From assembly GCA_002633025.1 (NCBI GenBank), contig NMRB01001493.1, forward strand, positions 93,028-157,027: 64,000 nt of DNA, read 5' to 3'. A program made the translations under genes and the position numbers. Under the pieces are notes generated by a model. The model saw only the letters and a list, made by a program, of their open reading frames with translations, made no database searches and was not told the DNA's origin. This document shows positions 10,601-21,887 of the stretch, piece by piece (the stretch's first letter is position 1; every line of letters begins with the position of its first letter). The DNA is from Notospermus geniculatus (Eukaryota > Nemertea > Pilidiophora > Heteronemertea > Lineidae).

Positions 10601-10913
10601 AATTTATTTTTATAGCCCTTATGCAGTGTACCGCATTGACATTTTTTGCATATATTTTGCCAGAACATGCACAGCAGCGATCCTGAAACGAAACAGATTG
10701 GCAAGTTACAGATACTTTGACTCGTCTAATATCTTATCTTATGATCTCCATCCAGTCAACCTCAATAATAGGCTGTAGACTGAACCCAGGAAAATGTTTT
10801 CCATAAGCGCACTCTTCATGATGAGTGCACTTATGGAAACGATTTCCTGGGTTACACTGTATATAGACTTCGGACAAAACAAAAAATAAATGCAAAAAGT
10901 TGGTAAAAAAATC
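10601..10913. other. No gene; short inverted repeat
   Basis: CAGGAAAATGTTTTCCATAA and CACTTATGGAAACGATTTCC around 10788-10850 form an imperfect hairpin with GCACTC/GAGTGC at its tip. Nothing else is recognised. Confidence 0.4.
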
Positions 10914-11003
10914 TACCCGACCCTGGTCTCGAACCTGCGCCCGCCGGATTGGCGTTACAGTAGAAGAAATAGCCAGACGCCCTAACCGACTGCGCTGTCC
11001 GGC
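10914..11003 (-). repeat. tRNA-derived SINE-like head, copy 3 (reverse)
   Basis: Reverse-strand copy of the 9640 sequence, with intact A and B boxes. It continues on the minus side into the same CCAGATCTCCATGTA flank seen before the other copies, so the repeat unit is longer than the tRNA-like part. Confidence 0.65.
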
Positions 11004-11182
11004 CACTTCTGTCTAGCAGAATGTGCCTGAGAATAAAGGCATACATGGAGATCTGGGAATTACATTGCATGGCAGACCCCACGACGCCAGGAGGTCGCCA
11101 CCTTATTTGTCTTCGAGCTGTCAAGGTGTCAACAACCTCTGCAGGTGAGCTCCTGCTGGACAGTTTTTCGAAAGAAAAAGTT

Positions 11183-11256
11183 TTGACCCAGCTGGGAATC
11201 GAACCCGCGCCCTGTTATCTTCGTTCCAACGTCTTCCCCATTCGGCCACACTGAAC
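11183..11256 (-). repeat. tRNA-like sequence
   Basis: On the minus strand TGGCCGAATGGG (A box) and GGTTCGATTCC (B box) are well formed, and the ends partly pair. It differs from the 9640 family. It could be a decayed tRNA gene or another SINE head; I cannot assign an anticodon with confidence. Confidence 0.5.
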
Positions 11257-11340
11257 TTGTTGGTGGCTTCCCGTGTTTTCTCTCATTCGTAGTATTATTA
11301 CGTAAGGCGAAGGCCTACGTCTATGACAAACACAAATCAT

Positions 11341-11410
11341 GTCCTTGTCAGCTAGAGTGGTGGATTACAAATCAAAAGGTTGACGGTTCGAATCCCGTCT
11401 AAAATGACTT
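11341..11410 (+). repeat. tRNA-like sequence
   Basis: GCTAGAGTGGTGG followed by GGTTCGAATCCCGTC gives weak A-box and strong B-box matches. The anticodon arm GGATTACAAATC is short of canonical. Probably a tRNA-derived repeat. Confidence 0.45.
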
Positions 11411-11420
11411 GAATTTTTTT

Positions 11421-12147
11421 CTTTAAAGAGGAACCGACCCCTTCAAATATAACGTCTATTTTTGCTTTGTCAAATGGGTTTGACACCACTCAATGGCTGG
11501 CAAAAATTTGGTGAAAAAATCTCAGCTCATTTTCAAACTACACACAAAAATGTACTTCTCAGATTTCAAATTTCCCGCTCAATTAGTGACGTCATTCCTA
11601 GAACCATTTCTATAGTCATCCATTGTAAACTGTACTAAATCTTTATCCTGGAGAGCCTATCAAGCGCACTTTCTGACTCAAAGTGTTGATGTAGGAGGAA
11701 AAGTTCAAAGTAAACACTAACTGTCTCAGGAAGGATATTATTATTCAACAAACTGTCGTGATTGACTAAGATATCGAAATCTGTAAATATGGTATTTTCA
11801 ATTATTTCTGAATTTTCACCTGAATTTCAGGTATAAAGATTCCCACATGGCTGACTTATTGATTCTCAATCACGGCAACGTGGTTGACATTAGAAATATA
11901 TTCTGTCCAGCTGTCTTAGATGCAGATATAGCACATTTTGCAATGGTCACTATATTGTAATGGTTCTCTGAATGACATCACTAATTGAGCGGGAAATTTG
12001 AATTCGAAAATTACATTTTGGTGTTTATTTCGGAAATGGGTGGAGATTTTTGAATCAAACTATTGTGAGTCCTGAAGTGATATCATAAGGCATTTTGAGG
12101 TGTAGGTAGCCCAGTTTGGCTGACGAAGTGGTCAGTTCCCCTTTAAG
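11421..12147. mobile_element. Degenerate foldback, 727 bp
   Basis: CTTTAAAGAGGAACCGACCCC on the left corresponds to the inverse of GTCAGTTCCCCTTTAAG on the right. A second mirrored block further in reads TTCAAATTTCCCGCTCAATT on the left. Arms are diverged, so the element is old. Centre is AT-rich with no gene. Confidence 0.65.
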
Positions 12148-12439
12148 TAGTGTACATGTAAGCGGTATGCGGAGATGTTGACAGCTCTGTTGCCCGAAGG
12201 CAAATAAGGTGGCGCCCTCCTGGCGTCGCGGGGTCTATCATGTTATAAGCCTTCGTTTGAGGTGTTTGCAGGGCGTTTGCATTTCTCTTGTTCACCGCAT
12301 GAGGGCTTGTTGTTCAAGCAGTTCAGCTTTAAACGCTCAAACATGTGTTCATCAAACCCAAGCTTCGATAATTCGGTTTGTATTGTACACTTATCAAACC
12401 CCAGCTTGATTTTGGTTTTTATTAGAGTTGTCCTCTATT

Positions 12440-14043
12440 AGAGTTGTTGCCTATTCCTAACAGTTGAGGTCCCCAGCACTGCAGAGGGAAATCTGACACA
12501 GCTATTACAGGCCTATTTTAAGAAAGTGTCCCTATGAGGTAAGCCAGGTGATACCTTTGACATGAGGTTGTTCTTACATCAGAGACAACTAGGCCTGCAT
12601 TACATTACATGAAAGGTGAACTCAGTGTCTCCTTGTATTTCTGACGTGATTGAATGAAGGGAAGTGTTTTGTGTCGCTAATAAGGTGGGCCTCAAAATTT
12701 GCATACAGCAGTTGAGCCATGCAGTGCTTGGCCAGACAGTAGTGAATGGTATCTGCATTCAACAGTTGATCAGCAGTTGACAGTCGGCCATGGCAGTGAT
12801 CGGAGAAGAGATAGGGTAACCTTGGAGGAACCTCCAAGGTGTAACAGATGAAGTGATACCAAGAGTGTTTCGGGCAGACGAGGCATATTCCTCCAAATTT
12901 GGTTGTCTGGCCGCCGAACATACAGCCAAACTTGGTAGCATTCCCGTGATGGCTGTTGTTACGTAAATTGAAGTGCATACTAAAGCTGAAGGGGTTATTG
13001 TCGTCCTGGGTACACATAAAGTGTACCCAGGTTCAATGTCGTCAAGTGAAATTGTACACTGGGTCCACTTTCTTGTTACAAACTGCACCCAGGTTCTGAT
13101 TTAGAGACCTAGGGACGAGCTCATTCTTAAGATATCGTCGGATACCGTAAATTAGCGTAGGTTGGTTCCATAATTCTCCACCAGGTGGTACTGTTGCTGT
13201 GTCACATGATCAGAAACACCCATCCTGGCTGTGCACACATGACACATGGACACGTACAGTACATACACGTTTTCTTGTCTAGCTGGCGAGTTGATTAACT
13301 TTCTCTGTAACCATCCGAGGTTGAACACTGTCCAGCGAGTCAAAAACAAAATTCTTTCAACTTCTCTTCTAACGTTTTGCACGGCCACCTTGCATGCACA
13401 ATAGGCCTATCAAGTGACTTCACCGAGAACAACCTCGCCCCGAGGTCTCTAAATCAGAACCTGGGTACAGTTTGTAACAAGAAAGTGGACCCAGGGTACA
13501 ATTTCACTTGACGACATCGAACCTGGGTACACTTTATGTGTAGGCCTACCCAGGACGACAATACTTCAGCCATACTAAATTAAGTGGTTCAGTGAGAATG
13601 GTAATAACGTGCATTGGGAGGCGTAATGAAAAAGATAGAACCACTTAGTATTGAGTATTAAAGGTACAGGTGTATGTCATATTGATTTGAGGCAAAATGC
13701 CCTGGCTATTGTCATCGTGAGAATATTTCTTTTCATCCCAGCAATGCGTGTTACAAACTGGTACAAAGCACCACTTCACTGAGTGCTCACTGTAGTTCAC
13801 TGCTGAGCAGCTCAGCCTAGCCCATCTTAATTCACTTGGCAAAGACGTAATGAGTGGTCTGGTTGTTGCAGTAATACACCGCACTGATATGATGTAACAT
13901 ATTGTCCTGTTTCTGAGAGTGAGCTGACCTAATTTGGGGTCAGTGCACGCTGTAGGCCTATAGGCAATAACAAAAGAAAAGTGTTGCGTGCGCGTCGCGT
14001 ACGTGCTAGTCTGTCACCGCCTTTAGGAACAGGCAACAACTCT
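12440..14043. mobile_element. AGAGTTGT-ended element nested in the previous one
   Basis: Ends AGAGTTGTTGCCTATTCCTAA and TTAGGAACAGGCAACAACTCT. ATT flanks both sides (12437-12439 and 14044-14046), and the right arm of the host element shows the uninterrupted target CTCTATTCACAAC. Same terminal octamer and same 3-bp duplication as its host, so one family member has jumped into another. Only the outer ~25 bp match between its ends; the interior includes the 12985-13570 foldback and no recognised gene. Confidence 0.75.
12985..13570. mobile_element. CCTGGGTA-type foldback A (9-bp duplication)
   Basis: Starts GCTGAAGGGGTTATTGTCGT then CCTGGGTACAC; closes TACCCAGGACGACAAT with CTTCAGC. CATACTAAA flanks both ends exactly (12976-12984 and 13571-13579). 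Arms of about 130 bp are divided into short blocks by TACCCAGG or CTGGGTAC boxes. It is one of four elements here sharing termini but not arm sequence (with 15493, 20161, 50946). Centre 13110-13430 has no recognised gene. A short palindrome TTGGAGGAACCTCCAA sits just outside at 12822. Confidence 0.9.
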
Positions 14044-15492
14044 ATTCACAACTGTTTGGAACTCCAGACTGTCCGATGAAATATAGCACTACATATTAGG
14101 TAACAGGCTGGGTAATGTGTGGCAGGAATAGTGCCCATTTCATGGGTGTTATGCGAGTTTGATTGAGTGTCAGTTTTCTATAGGTTTGTGGTCAAACCAT
14201 TATTCAGGGTACGCATGCCAGTGATTTTGAAAAGGCTTAGGCCCTTTTGAAAAAAGTTTCTCAGTTTGTCCATACTGTCACTCCAACAGTTCAGCTATTG
14301 TGTGGAGCCAGACTGTTGTTGAAGTGTCTGTGCAACAACTCTTTGACAACTGTTGTCGAGACTGTTGAATGGGATAAAGGTCTACTAGTGAGAGCCATGG
14401 CTGCACGCGAAGACAACGACGAGATGCTGTTACAAAGGCAGAGGTTGCTGCATTTTAGCAGGCCTGTTTAATTTAAGCCTGCCCCCACGGGCGATTTTTC
14501 GAGTGGTTTTCTCGGTGACCGGCCTTGCGACCACAGCAGCGACTGAACATATTTTTAGTTTTTTTAGTTTTTGTCGACTCGTTTGCGACAAATTCTTCAT
14601 TGGAAGATCAGTGATGTCGCGGATGACATCACTGATCGACCTCAAAGGTAATTATCGCATGCGACGTAGTAGTCGCATCTGTAGTCACCCCCATTTTAGT
14701 CGCCCGTGTGCGCCATGCTTTAGGGCAATGATAATGCAAGGATTGGCGCATACCGGTACCTTGGAGGTCGTGAGGAGCTGTCTGATCATGAGAGGCGAAT
14801 TTATAGCCTTGGATACACTACATAAAACACCGGGTTTTTTGCGTAATTTGCGCGTAACTTACGCGAGGCCGACAGGCGGCGTGTCTAGTGCAGCTTTTGT
14901 GGGGCATCGTAATTTCTCTAAACCTAGGCCTGGTTTTTACGAGAGAAAATTGTCTTTACATAAGATAACGTAAGTGAAATTTGGCGCCGCCTCCTCGTGA
15001 AGATCGAGTGCACGCCAGCAGCGATCCTAACACCGGGCGTAGCAGTTAAGTTCAGCTGGATTTTATTTTTGTAGTGGAGACGCCCACACCAGTCTCAAAA
15101 AGCCCGGGGATTTCTATTGTGTAAGTAGGGCTTGTACGGACAACCTGCAGAGAAACGTTTTCTTTTTTTGAAAGGGCCTAAGCCTTTTCCAAATCAATGG
15201 CATGCATACCCTAAATAATGGTGTGACCACAAACCTATGTAGAAAACTGACACAAATCAAACTCACATAACACCCATGAAATGGGCACTATTCCTGGCAC
15301 ACATTACCCAGCCTGTTACCTAATATGTAGTGCTCTATTTCGTCGGACTGTCTGGAGCTCCAAACAGTTGTGAATAGAGGACAACTCTATTGTACACAGC
15401 GTAATTGCTCATGGGCAGGAGTTGGGCCGAAATTTTTGGAGTCAGACATTGGGTTCGTAATATCCGGGATTTTGTAGAATCGAGGTACTAAG

Positions 15493-16214
15493 GCCGAATG
15501 GGTGAATGTCGTCCTGGGTATACCTTATGTTTACCCAGGATTTTACCCAGGATCATCCTGGGTAAACCTTTTCTTTACCCAGGACGGCCCTGGGTAAACA
15601 TAAGGATCCTTAACTTTACCCAGATTCGAGTTCCCGAGTGGTGTAGTGAGGTTGATATTCAGCGTAAATCATGAATGAAGGGTGGCCTCGAACTAGGCCT
15701 ACAGCTCCTAAGTCCTTGAGAATTTACTATCGGTCCCTTTTGAAAAGTTGTAGGGATTGGTCTTTTCTCCCTATTCCACACCCCGGAGCAGGTATAGCGG
15801 TAATTTTCAGCCCTTTCTAGTTATGATCGTACTGCATGTTCTGCAAAAAGTAAATTCATGAAAATGACGAAATGCACACGGATCATACATGTTCTAGCTA
15901 GGCCTATCGCTCCTAAGTCCTTGTGAATTTACTATTGGTCCCTTTTGAAAAGTTGTAGGGATTGGTCTTGTCTTCCTATTGCAAACCCCGGAAGAGGTAT
16001 AGCGGTAATTTGCAGCCCTTTTTAGCAATGATCCTACTGCATGTTCTCTGCCGAAAGAGTCGCACGTACAGCATGATTCGGCGGGAACTCCCAAGCTGGG
16101 TAAAGTTAAGGATCCTTATGTTTACCCAGGATGACCCTGGGTAAAGAAAATGATTACCCAGGATAATCCTCGGTAAACATAAGGTATACCCAGGACGACA
16201 TTGACCCATTCAGC
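15493..16214. mobile_element. CCTGGGTA-type foldback B (9-bp duplication)
   Basis: Ends GCCGAATGGGTGAATGTCGT with CCTGGGTATACC, and the inverse closing in CATTCAGC. GGTACTAAG flanks both sides (15484-15492, 16215-16223). Arms of about 125 bp contain at least four CCTGGGTA/TACCCAGG boxes each, separated by spacers such as CATAAGGATCCTTA. The interior holds two direct copies (about 15690-15840 and 15893-16045) of a ~145-bp sequence that also occurs, reversed, at 45600-45803 outside any such element. Confidence 0.92.
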
Positions 16215-16314
16215 GGTACTAAGAGCGAGGGAGCACTGTAATTCGAAACTGCATAATTGATGATCTGCAACTAGCTGCAATTTTCTTTATAAATGTATCA
16301 AATTGATGCTCCTC

Positions 16315-17045
16315 ATAGGCGGATCTAGGGGGGTGTTCAGGGGGTTCGATACCTGCGGTGACCATTTTTAAAAACTGCATTTCTGGTTTAACGAAGAGTT
16401 CGGAGCATACAAAAGTGTTCCCACGGCATTGATAGCATCCAATCGAAGGTCTAGGTAATCCCGACCCCCACTCTCCAGGTGCCACGACGTAACCAGAGCC
16501 ATGGGCGCCTCCAGGAGGTCGGCGGTATGAATGACCTCACCACCACCCCCCCCCCCTTTGGTGAACAGTGCCCTCGCATTCAAAGCAACGCGTTGAGGAG
16601 GACAGGACCGATTGCTGAATGACCAATAGTGCACAACTATTCTGCCCCCTTTGTAACCACCCTCAGTGCCTTCCGCATGAATGGAGTCATTGCAACCTTG
16701 GAGGAATTATAATTCCTCCAAGTTGCAAGATAGATCAAAGATTTCTGGCTTATTTGACATAAAAACACTGATTTCGGACGTGGTTGTTAGGAACAAATAT
16801 CAGAGGAAAATGCCCTAGAACGCGTCTCAGAGCATCTAGATTTTCAAATTTTCCTGGGGGGCCAAGGATCTTCGGTCAACGCCAACGCTCTTTGACTCTT
16901 TAACATGATAGCAGCCCGTAAGTGGCTTCGGATACAAACCCTGATCATGTTTTCATTGTATTTTCCTGCATCATGTACGGTACTTATCGTTCCATTTGTC
17001 GGTGCTGAACCCCCCCGTTGCCAAAATCCTAGATCCGCCCCTGAG
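16315..17045. mobile_element. GCGGATCTAGG-ended remnant
   Basis: AGGCGGATCTAGGGGGG at the left and AATCCTAGATCCGCCCC at the right are inverted. Similar GGATCC-type ends with polypyrimidine tracts occur at 40430-40595. The middle (an imperfect AATTATAATTCCTCCAAG hairpin at 16696-16722) shows no gene. Confidence 0.5.
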
Positions 17046-17990
17046 ACTCCTCCTGTGTTGCCCCTGGGCAGTTGCAGGAGGACCATGCTAGCAGCTATGT
17101 TGTTAATTATTACTTGTTATACCACTGCAAACATCATCTGATGGACTTAAATCCATACCTGGAGTATGACACAGAATTGACATATATGCCAGTGCTGCGA
17201 TCCACCTCAAAAATGAACAAGTGGATTGGAGTGTCACGTTCTTGAATCAATGGACCGATATGACAAATGTCAGTATGAAGTCAAGCAGCGTACACAGACG
17301 GAGTTTCACAACTGTTTTGGCATCATGACATGAAATCGTCACGCTGGCTCTGCTCATCATAATGGCAAAAGATGCTTTTATTACACAAATGTATTTTATA
17401 TCAGCTCAAGGAAGGATTTCTCGTCGGTTCTCATACATGGACCAAGGATTTTGTGGTCTTTATATTGTTGTTCTGTATTGTAAGTTATAAAACATAGGAA
17501 GCTTGTCCAAGATCACCATAATATCACCACAAATTCACCCATAAATCGCCGAAACATCTCCAAGAGGGGAAGGCAAATTTCGGCTAATTCTTTGTGATTT
17601 TTCAGCGGCTTTTTTGTGAATTCCTGACAATTTAGTGGCGAATTTCTGGCTAGTGGCGAATTCTTGGCAATTTTGTGGCGGATTTCCGGTGATCTTGTTG
17701 CAAATTGGCAGTGATGTTGTGGTGAATGTAGGGCAGTTTTCCGGTGAAAAACTTTAAGACCTAAGCCTAAGGTAGGCAGGGTTCTCATTCGCGCTAAAAA
17801 TAGCATATATACGCTACGGTAGTCTGAAAGTATGCCTAAACAGTCCTCAGCATGCTCAGATTTTGTGCTGATTATTTTCCATACCTAAGCATATTTTTTA
17901 CGCCAATAATTCACAGCAGAAGCACATATAATATGCCTGTCGGGCAACTGTTTTTTTTTGTTTAGCCTAATGGTTTAGCCCCGTAGGAAC
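17046..17990. other. No gene recognised
   Basis: A stretch around 17560-17710 repeats the phrase TGGCGAATTTCTGGC/TTTGTGGCGGATTTCCGGTG several times, an irregular short tandem repeat. Frames across it are products of the repeat. Confidence 0.45.
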
Positions 17991-18213
17991 CATTGTCCTA
18001 CGGGGACTTCCGTTCCTGGGTTACCAATCCTATATAACAGGTAGGACTCTACTTACCAGGGGACTTAGATTTCTTTAACAACAGTGACAGAAACCAAAGT
18101 CCGCCGTAACCGAAGTCCTCTTTTGTATTAAATACACAATAGAATCTGTATAGCTCTTTAATAAGACATGCATTCAAATAGCTAAAATATTGGGTTGTCG
18201 GTCAGCCAGTCAC

Positions 18214-18285
18214 TCGTGGTGCAGTGGTTCGGAGACCTGCATTGCAAGCAAATACTGCGGGTTCGACTCCCTGTCAGGCAACTGT
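18214..18285 (+). repeat. tRNA-like sequence
   Basis: TGGTGCAGTGGTT (A-box-like) and GGGTTCGACTCCC (B box with paired T stem). A TGC in a seven-base loop flanked by a three-pair stem suggests an Ala-like origin, but the acceptor arm is not convincing. Confidence 0.45.
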
Positions 18286-18502
18286 TTTTTTTGTTTAGCC
18301 TAAATTGTTTTTTCTTGTAATCTTCGATCATTACACAGCATTGTGGTGCATCTTGCATGATCTACTTCGCCTACATTTACTGGAATAATTCATCTGTAAG
18401 AGGAACGGTTGATCACGTAACACAGTTGTGTAGTATGCTTGGTATAAAACGCACGTGAAACCTTCTTGTATAGGCCCTCATTTCTGCGAAGACATGTCTT
18501 TT

Positions 18503-18780
18503 GGACGTGGATTTCTAGAATCGTAGGTCTGTTGGACTGATTTCGAGGAATGTTGGTCTCTGTGGACTTGTTTGTCTCGAAAAGCATGTCCGGCGGACTT
18601 GCATTCCGAGGAAAGCGGGTCCGGCGGACTTGCATTCCTAGGAAAGCATGACCGCCGGACCTGCATTCCTAGGAAAGCATGACCGCCGGACCTGCATTCC
18701 TAGGAAAGCAAGACCTCCGGACCTGGATTCCTAGGAAAGCGAGTCCGGCGGACGTGGATTCATAGCAAAACAGGTTCAGT
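18503..18780. repeat. 31-bp minisatellite with CCTAGG core
   Basis: GGACYTGSATTCCTAGGAAA followed by GCATGACCGCC repeats with GGAC at 18503, 18533, 18564, 18595, 18626, 18657, 18688, 18719 and 18750, an almost constant 31-bp period. Most units contain the palindrome TTCCTAGGAA. The region upstream (about 17990-18060) has related CCGTAGGA units. Confidence 0.88.
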
Positions 18781-19034
18781 TATATGCATTTTACATGACA
18801 TTTTACCGAGGGTCATCTTGTCATGACGATACTATGCCCACGGACCAAATTACGGCCCCATTTTCATCAGGTCGTGATTGGCGCAAGTTTTCAAATTGCA
18901 ACACATCACTGCGAATGAAAAATATGTGGAGAATACTTTGAGTTGTACATGGTACATATAGGCCCTATATCAACCAACCCTGAAGTTTTCGGTCTTTAAT
19001 TTTGAGTAGGACTTGGGATCCTAGATTTCTATCG

Positions 19035-19215
19035 TAACGGAAGTCCGCCTAGGACCGCTGTTTCTAAATGTTGGACCTCTATTCCTAAGGAGGCGCAGTC
19101 CTAGGACACTGGTTCCTAGGAATCTTGGTCCTAGGACTACAGTTCCTAGTTGTCCTGGACCGTAGGACTTAGATTCCTAGGAGTTAGGGTCCCGCGGACC
19201 CTACTTACTAGGACG
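19035..19215. repeat. Degenerate TCCTAGGA palindrome array
   Basis: AGTCCTAGGACACTGGTTCC, TTCCTAGGA and GGTCCTAGGACT recur every ~24-27 bp without a strict period. It looks like a relative of the 31-bp array upstream. Confidence 0.7.
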
Positions 19216-19518
19216 TGGGTTACTTTCACACCGTCTTTGCCGCTGCACTCCCGCGGTGTTTGCTTCTCAATACAGACAGTAGCGCCGCGGGAGTGGTGTG
19301 GCAAAAACTGAAACTATTGGCAGATGAGGGGCTCTGGGGTGGAGACCCACCTCCGCGGGTCGGGCGGGCTAGGGCAGGTGGGGCCCATTCGGCGGCGTAG
19401 GGGTGGGTGGGTGGGGCGCGAATTTTTTTCCTGAACCTTTCAGCAATGTACATGTATACTTAGAATATTTTCAGTAAAATGAAAAGCGCGAGAGAAGAAG
19501 CAGTGGAAAAAAATCGGG

Positions 19519-19594
19519 CCCTAGCAGAGACTCGATCCAGCGATCTGCGGTTTGTAAGCCCAACGCTCTAACCACTAGGCTACCGAGGCAGCCG
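19519..19594 (-). repeat. tRNA-like sequence
   Basis: On the minus strand TAGCCTAGTGGTTAGAGCG is a good D-arm/A-box and GGATCGAGTCTCTGC a B-box-like T arm; TAC lies in the anticodon position but its stem is poorly paired. A decayed tRNA gene or tRNA-derived repeat. Confidence 0.5.
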
Positions 19595-19684
19595 GCAGCA
19601 AGGGTGGTGATTCTAAGTCTTATACAACAAATCTTATATAATACCCATATAGTGCTACCCTTACATAAACCTTTTCTTTTCTAG

Positions 19685-19726
19685 CCCTAACCCTAACCCT
19701 AACCATCACCCTAACCCTAAACCTTA
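19685..19726. repeat. Interstitial telomere-like CCCTAA run
   Basis: Five to six copies of CCCTAA, one interrupted by CATCAC. This is the animal telomere repeat at an internal position. Confidence 0.85.
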
Positions 19727-20160
19727 CCCCCACGACCCAGTTATCCCCCCACGCGCGTTGAAAAAGTGTTTTACTCCAAAGTAAGTGTCCCTCTTACGAC
19801 TATAATAGTAACTACAAAATGTTCAGTGTACTAGCTGAAAGGTTCAGGAAAAAATATTTCGCGGGCGGGGCGACTACGGGGCCCAGCACCTCCCTTCTCC
19901 GAGGATGGTCTTTACCGGAGGGTGGGGAGATAGTGCCCTCTCCCGAACCGCGGGACAGAGGCCTGCCTTCTCTGGACCCGGAAGAGGCTGGAGGAAGGGC
20001 AAAGTGGGCGGAGTAGGATACGGATCCACGGCACCTGCCTGTGAAACAAACAAACAAATAAGTTTTGTGAATGTCCCAGACATGCCAGATGGTGGTGAAA
20101 GCTAGGCTGGCCTACTCACTAACTGATTGGCTAGGGAAGCTAAAAATATGCCTTAGTTAC

Positions 20161-20803
20161 GCCAAAAGGGTGAATGTCGTCCTGGGTACCCCTAAAGGGT
20201 ACCAAGGTCCAACCTGGGTATCCCTAAATGGTGCCTAGGTGCGTAGTGGGTACCCTTTAGGAACCTAAAGGATACCCAGTTTGAAATTCCCGCCTGGTGA
20301 GATACCTGGAATCCAGGTTGGTGGTACTTTTACCGTTCAGCTCGTCATGCTCGCAAGCGTAACACGTGGAGATGACATTATGGCGACCTGAGTACCAGAC
20401 TCGCGTCTAAAAGAGACGTATACCATCCTACAGAGATGGCAGTTTTGTGTCCAAAGGCCGCGAAGTTAAAAGCAAATGTGTTAAGGTCCACAATGACGGG
20501 AAATTTAGACAAACTGACATCAAAATTGAATATCAGGTCAAACTTCCTTTCAAAAATTTAGCGGATAATCAGTCAAATTTTGAGATCCCACGGATTGAAG
20601 AATGGCGATTTAACAATTGGCACCACAGCGCACGTACCATATTCGACCTGGATTCCAGGTATCTCACCAGGCGGGAATTTCAAACTGGGTATCCTTTAGG
20701 TTCCTAAAGGGCACCCAGTACGTACCTGGGTGCCATTTAGGGATACCCAGGTTGGACCTGGGTACCCTTTAGGGGTACCCAGGACGACATTCACCCTTTT
20801 GGC
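20161..20803. mobile_element. CCTGGGTA-type foldback C (9-bp duplication)
   Basis: Ends GCCAAAAGGGTGAATGTCGT with CCTGGGTACCCC, and the inverse closing CCCTTTTGGC. Flanks are CTTAGTTAC (20152-20160) and CTTAGTTAT (20804-20812), one mismatch. Arms of about 160 bp contain boxes such as CTAAAGGGTACC, CAACCTGGGTATCC and TGGGTACCCTTTAGG. The centre has a frame at 20447-20707 of 86 codons with no recognisable domain; it runs into the right arm, so I do not call it a gene. Confidence 0.9.
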
Positions 20804-21655
20804 CTTAGTTATGTGAGATGAGCACTTTTTTGTGTGCCAAGTTCATGAGTCAAACACATTGTTTATGCCATTGGCCAAGTTCAATGACAGAAGCATTTTT
20901 TGTGTGCTAAGGCAATTTTTCAAATGAGAACCTTGGCTAGGAATCGCTGATTTTGGGCTTTGCGACACTGCCTTGCAACCTGCTACCTGCGATTGAATAC
21001 GACTGCAAGGACAGGTCGCCGACCTGAAATTGATCACATCTTCGCCATATTGGTGGAAATCACGTCTACATGGAAGCGAGTCCACTTAACGGCGATCGAG
21101 TGCCCAGTTACACCGCAACCCAGTTGCAAAGCAAGTCGCAAAGAAAAATTAGCTTAAAAATCAATGGTGGATTCCCAGCGAAATACAGAGTGCAGGAAAT
21201 TTCCAATTTTCCATTTTCAGCTGTGAAATGTCAGAAAATGCTTTTGCGTTCGCAGTGCTGCTATCTTTACACTGGTTGGAAATAAACCAGCATTCACGGA
21301 CTGCATTTGTGAACCCAAAGTCAAGCAGGACTTAGCGAATTGGTCGTGCCAGTCAAGGTGTTTGAATAGAGAATCAAACGCCACCATCGTGAATCTATAA
21401 CTTAACTCACACCGGGAATTTATTGCCTACTAAAAGCATTTTGCACAAGTGCTTCGGGAATTTATTGTCTGAGAAAAGAGCATTTTCGCGCAAGTACAAA
21501 GTGTGGCTTTACTGCCTTCAAATAGCATATTAGAACACAGTCAACTGCAAATCTAGGCTCACCTAGGGATCTTATAATAATGCGAAATTTGTAATTTTGA
21601 AATTATAAAATTCTTGGGCCACGAAATTATTCTCATTGTCTTTTTTTACTGCCGC
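20804..21655. other. No gene recognised
   Basis: Short frames at 20960-21157 and 21070-21285 overlap in different frames without motif. The last 150 bp are AT-rich and lie upstream of the CXC gene. Confidence 0.4.
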
Positions 21656-21720
21656 GATTAAAGCGAATCGAAAGCGGATTTTTGTTTACATTCGGCTTGT
21701 GTTTGTAAACAATCGAAAGA
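21656..21720. mobile_element. Partial TTAA-type MITE end
   Basis: TTAAAGCGAATCGAAAGCGG, with TTTGTTTACA and TGTTTGTAAAC following, matches the left end of the tandem MITEs at 42697-43074. It lies about 170 bp upstream of the CXC gene start, so it may form part of its promoter region. Confidence 0.6.
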
Positions 21721-21887
21721 CGCGCCTCCATCCTACGTCATGGGTCACGTGATTCCCAGTGTTTACTATCACTCGTCGATCCACGTGTGATCTGTCAAGT
21801 GTACCCGGTATGCAATGTGTTGCGGCTGTACATGCTGCAGACGCGGCGTTTTTGTAGACGATTAGCGCGTTTTTATGCCTTTGAGAT

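Larger units (their letters stand above)
11074..12236. mobile_element. Inverted-repeat element, 1.16 kb
   Basis: AGACCCCACGACGCCAGGAG with GTCGCCACCTTATTTG on the left is mirrored by CAAATAAGGTGGCGCCC and GGCGTCGCGGGGTCT on the right. Inside are two tRNA-like sequences and another foldback (11421-12147). No transposase frame is visible and no clear target duplication. Confidence 0.65.
12424..15388. mobile_element. Large AGAGTTGT-ended foldback with nested copies
   Basis: The element starts AGAGTTGTCCTCTA and closes with GGACAACTCT; ATT flanks both ends (12421-12423 and 15389-15391). Its inverted arms continue with CACAACTGTTTGGA (14048 versus about 15370) through CACATTACCCAGCCTGTTAC to AAAGGGCCTAAGCC near 15170. 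The left arm is interrupted at 12440-14043 by a second element. The core holds a frame 14247-14471 ending in MAAREDNDEMLLQRQRLLHF; a decayed reverse copy of the same stretch occurs near 54890, so it belongs to the transposon family, possibly a transposase N-terminus, but I do not recognise a catalytic domain. A palindrome GATCAGTGATGTC/GACATCACTGATC lies at about 14606-14637. Confidence 0.75.
19416..19864. mobile_element. Inverted-repeat element holding tRNA-like and telomere-like sequence
   Basis: CGCGAATTTTTTTCCTGAAC and CTTTCAGC on the left are mirrored by GCTGAAAGGTTCAGGAAAAA and TTCGCG on the right. GC-rich flanks beyond both ends may be outer arms. Contains the next two features. Confidence 0.5.

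Noticed and set aside
14503-14973. 156-codon frame as a host gene
   Set aside because: Lies in the core of the 12424-15388 element, with no domain; a counter-strand frame covers part of it equally well.
19685-19726. True chromosome end
   Set aside because: Only a few CCCTAA units within an inverted-repeat element, with unique sequence on both sides.
20447-20707. 86-codon frame inside foldback C as a captured gene
   Set aside because: No recognisable domain, and its C-terminal third is encoded by the element's own right arm.
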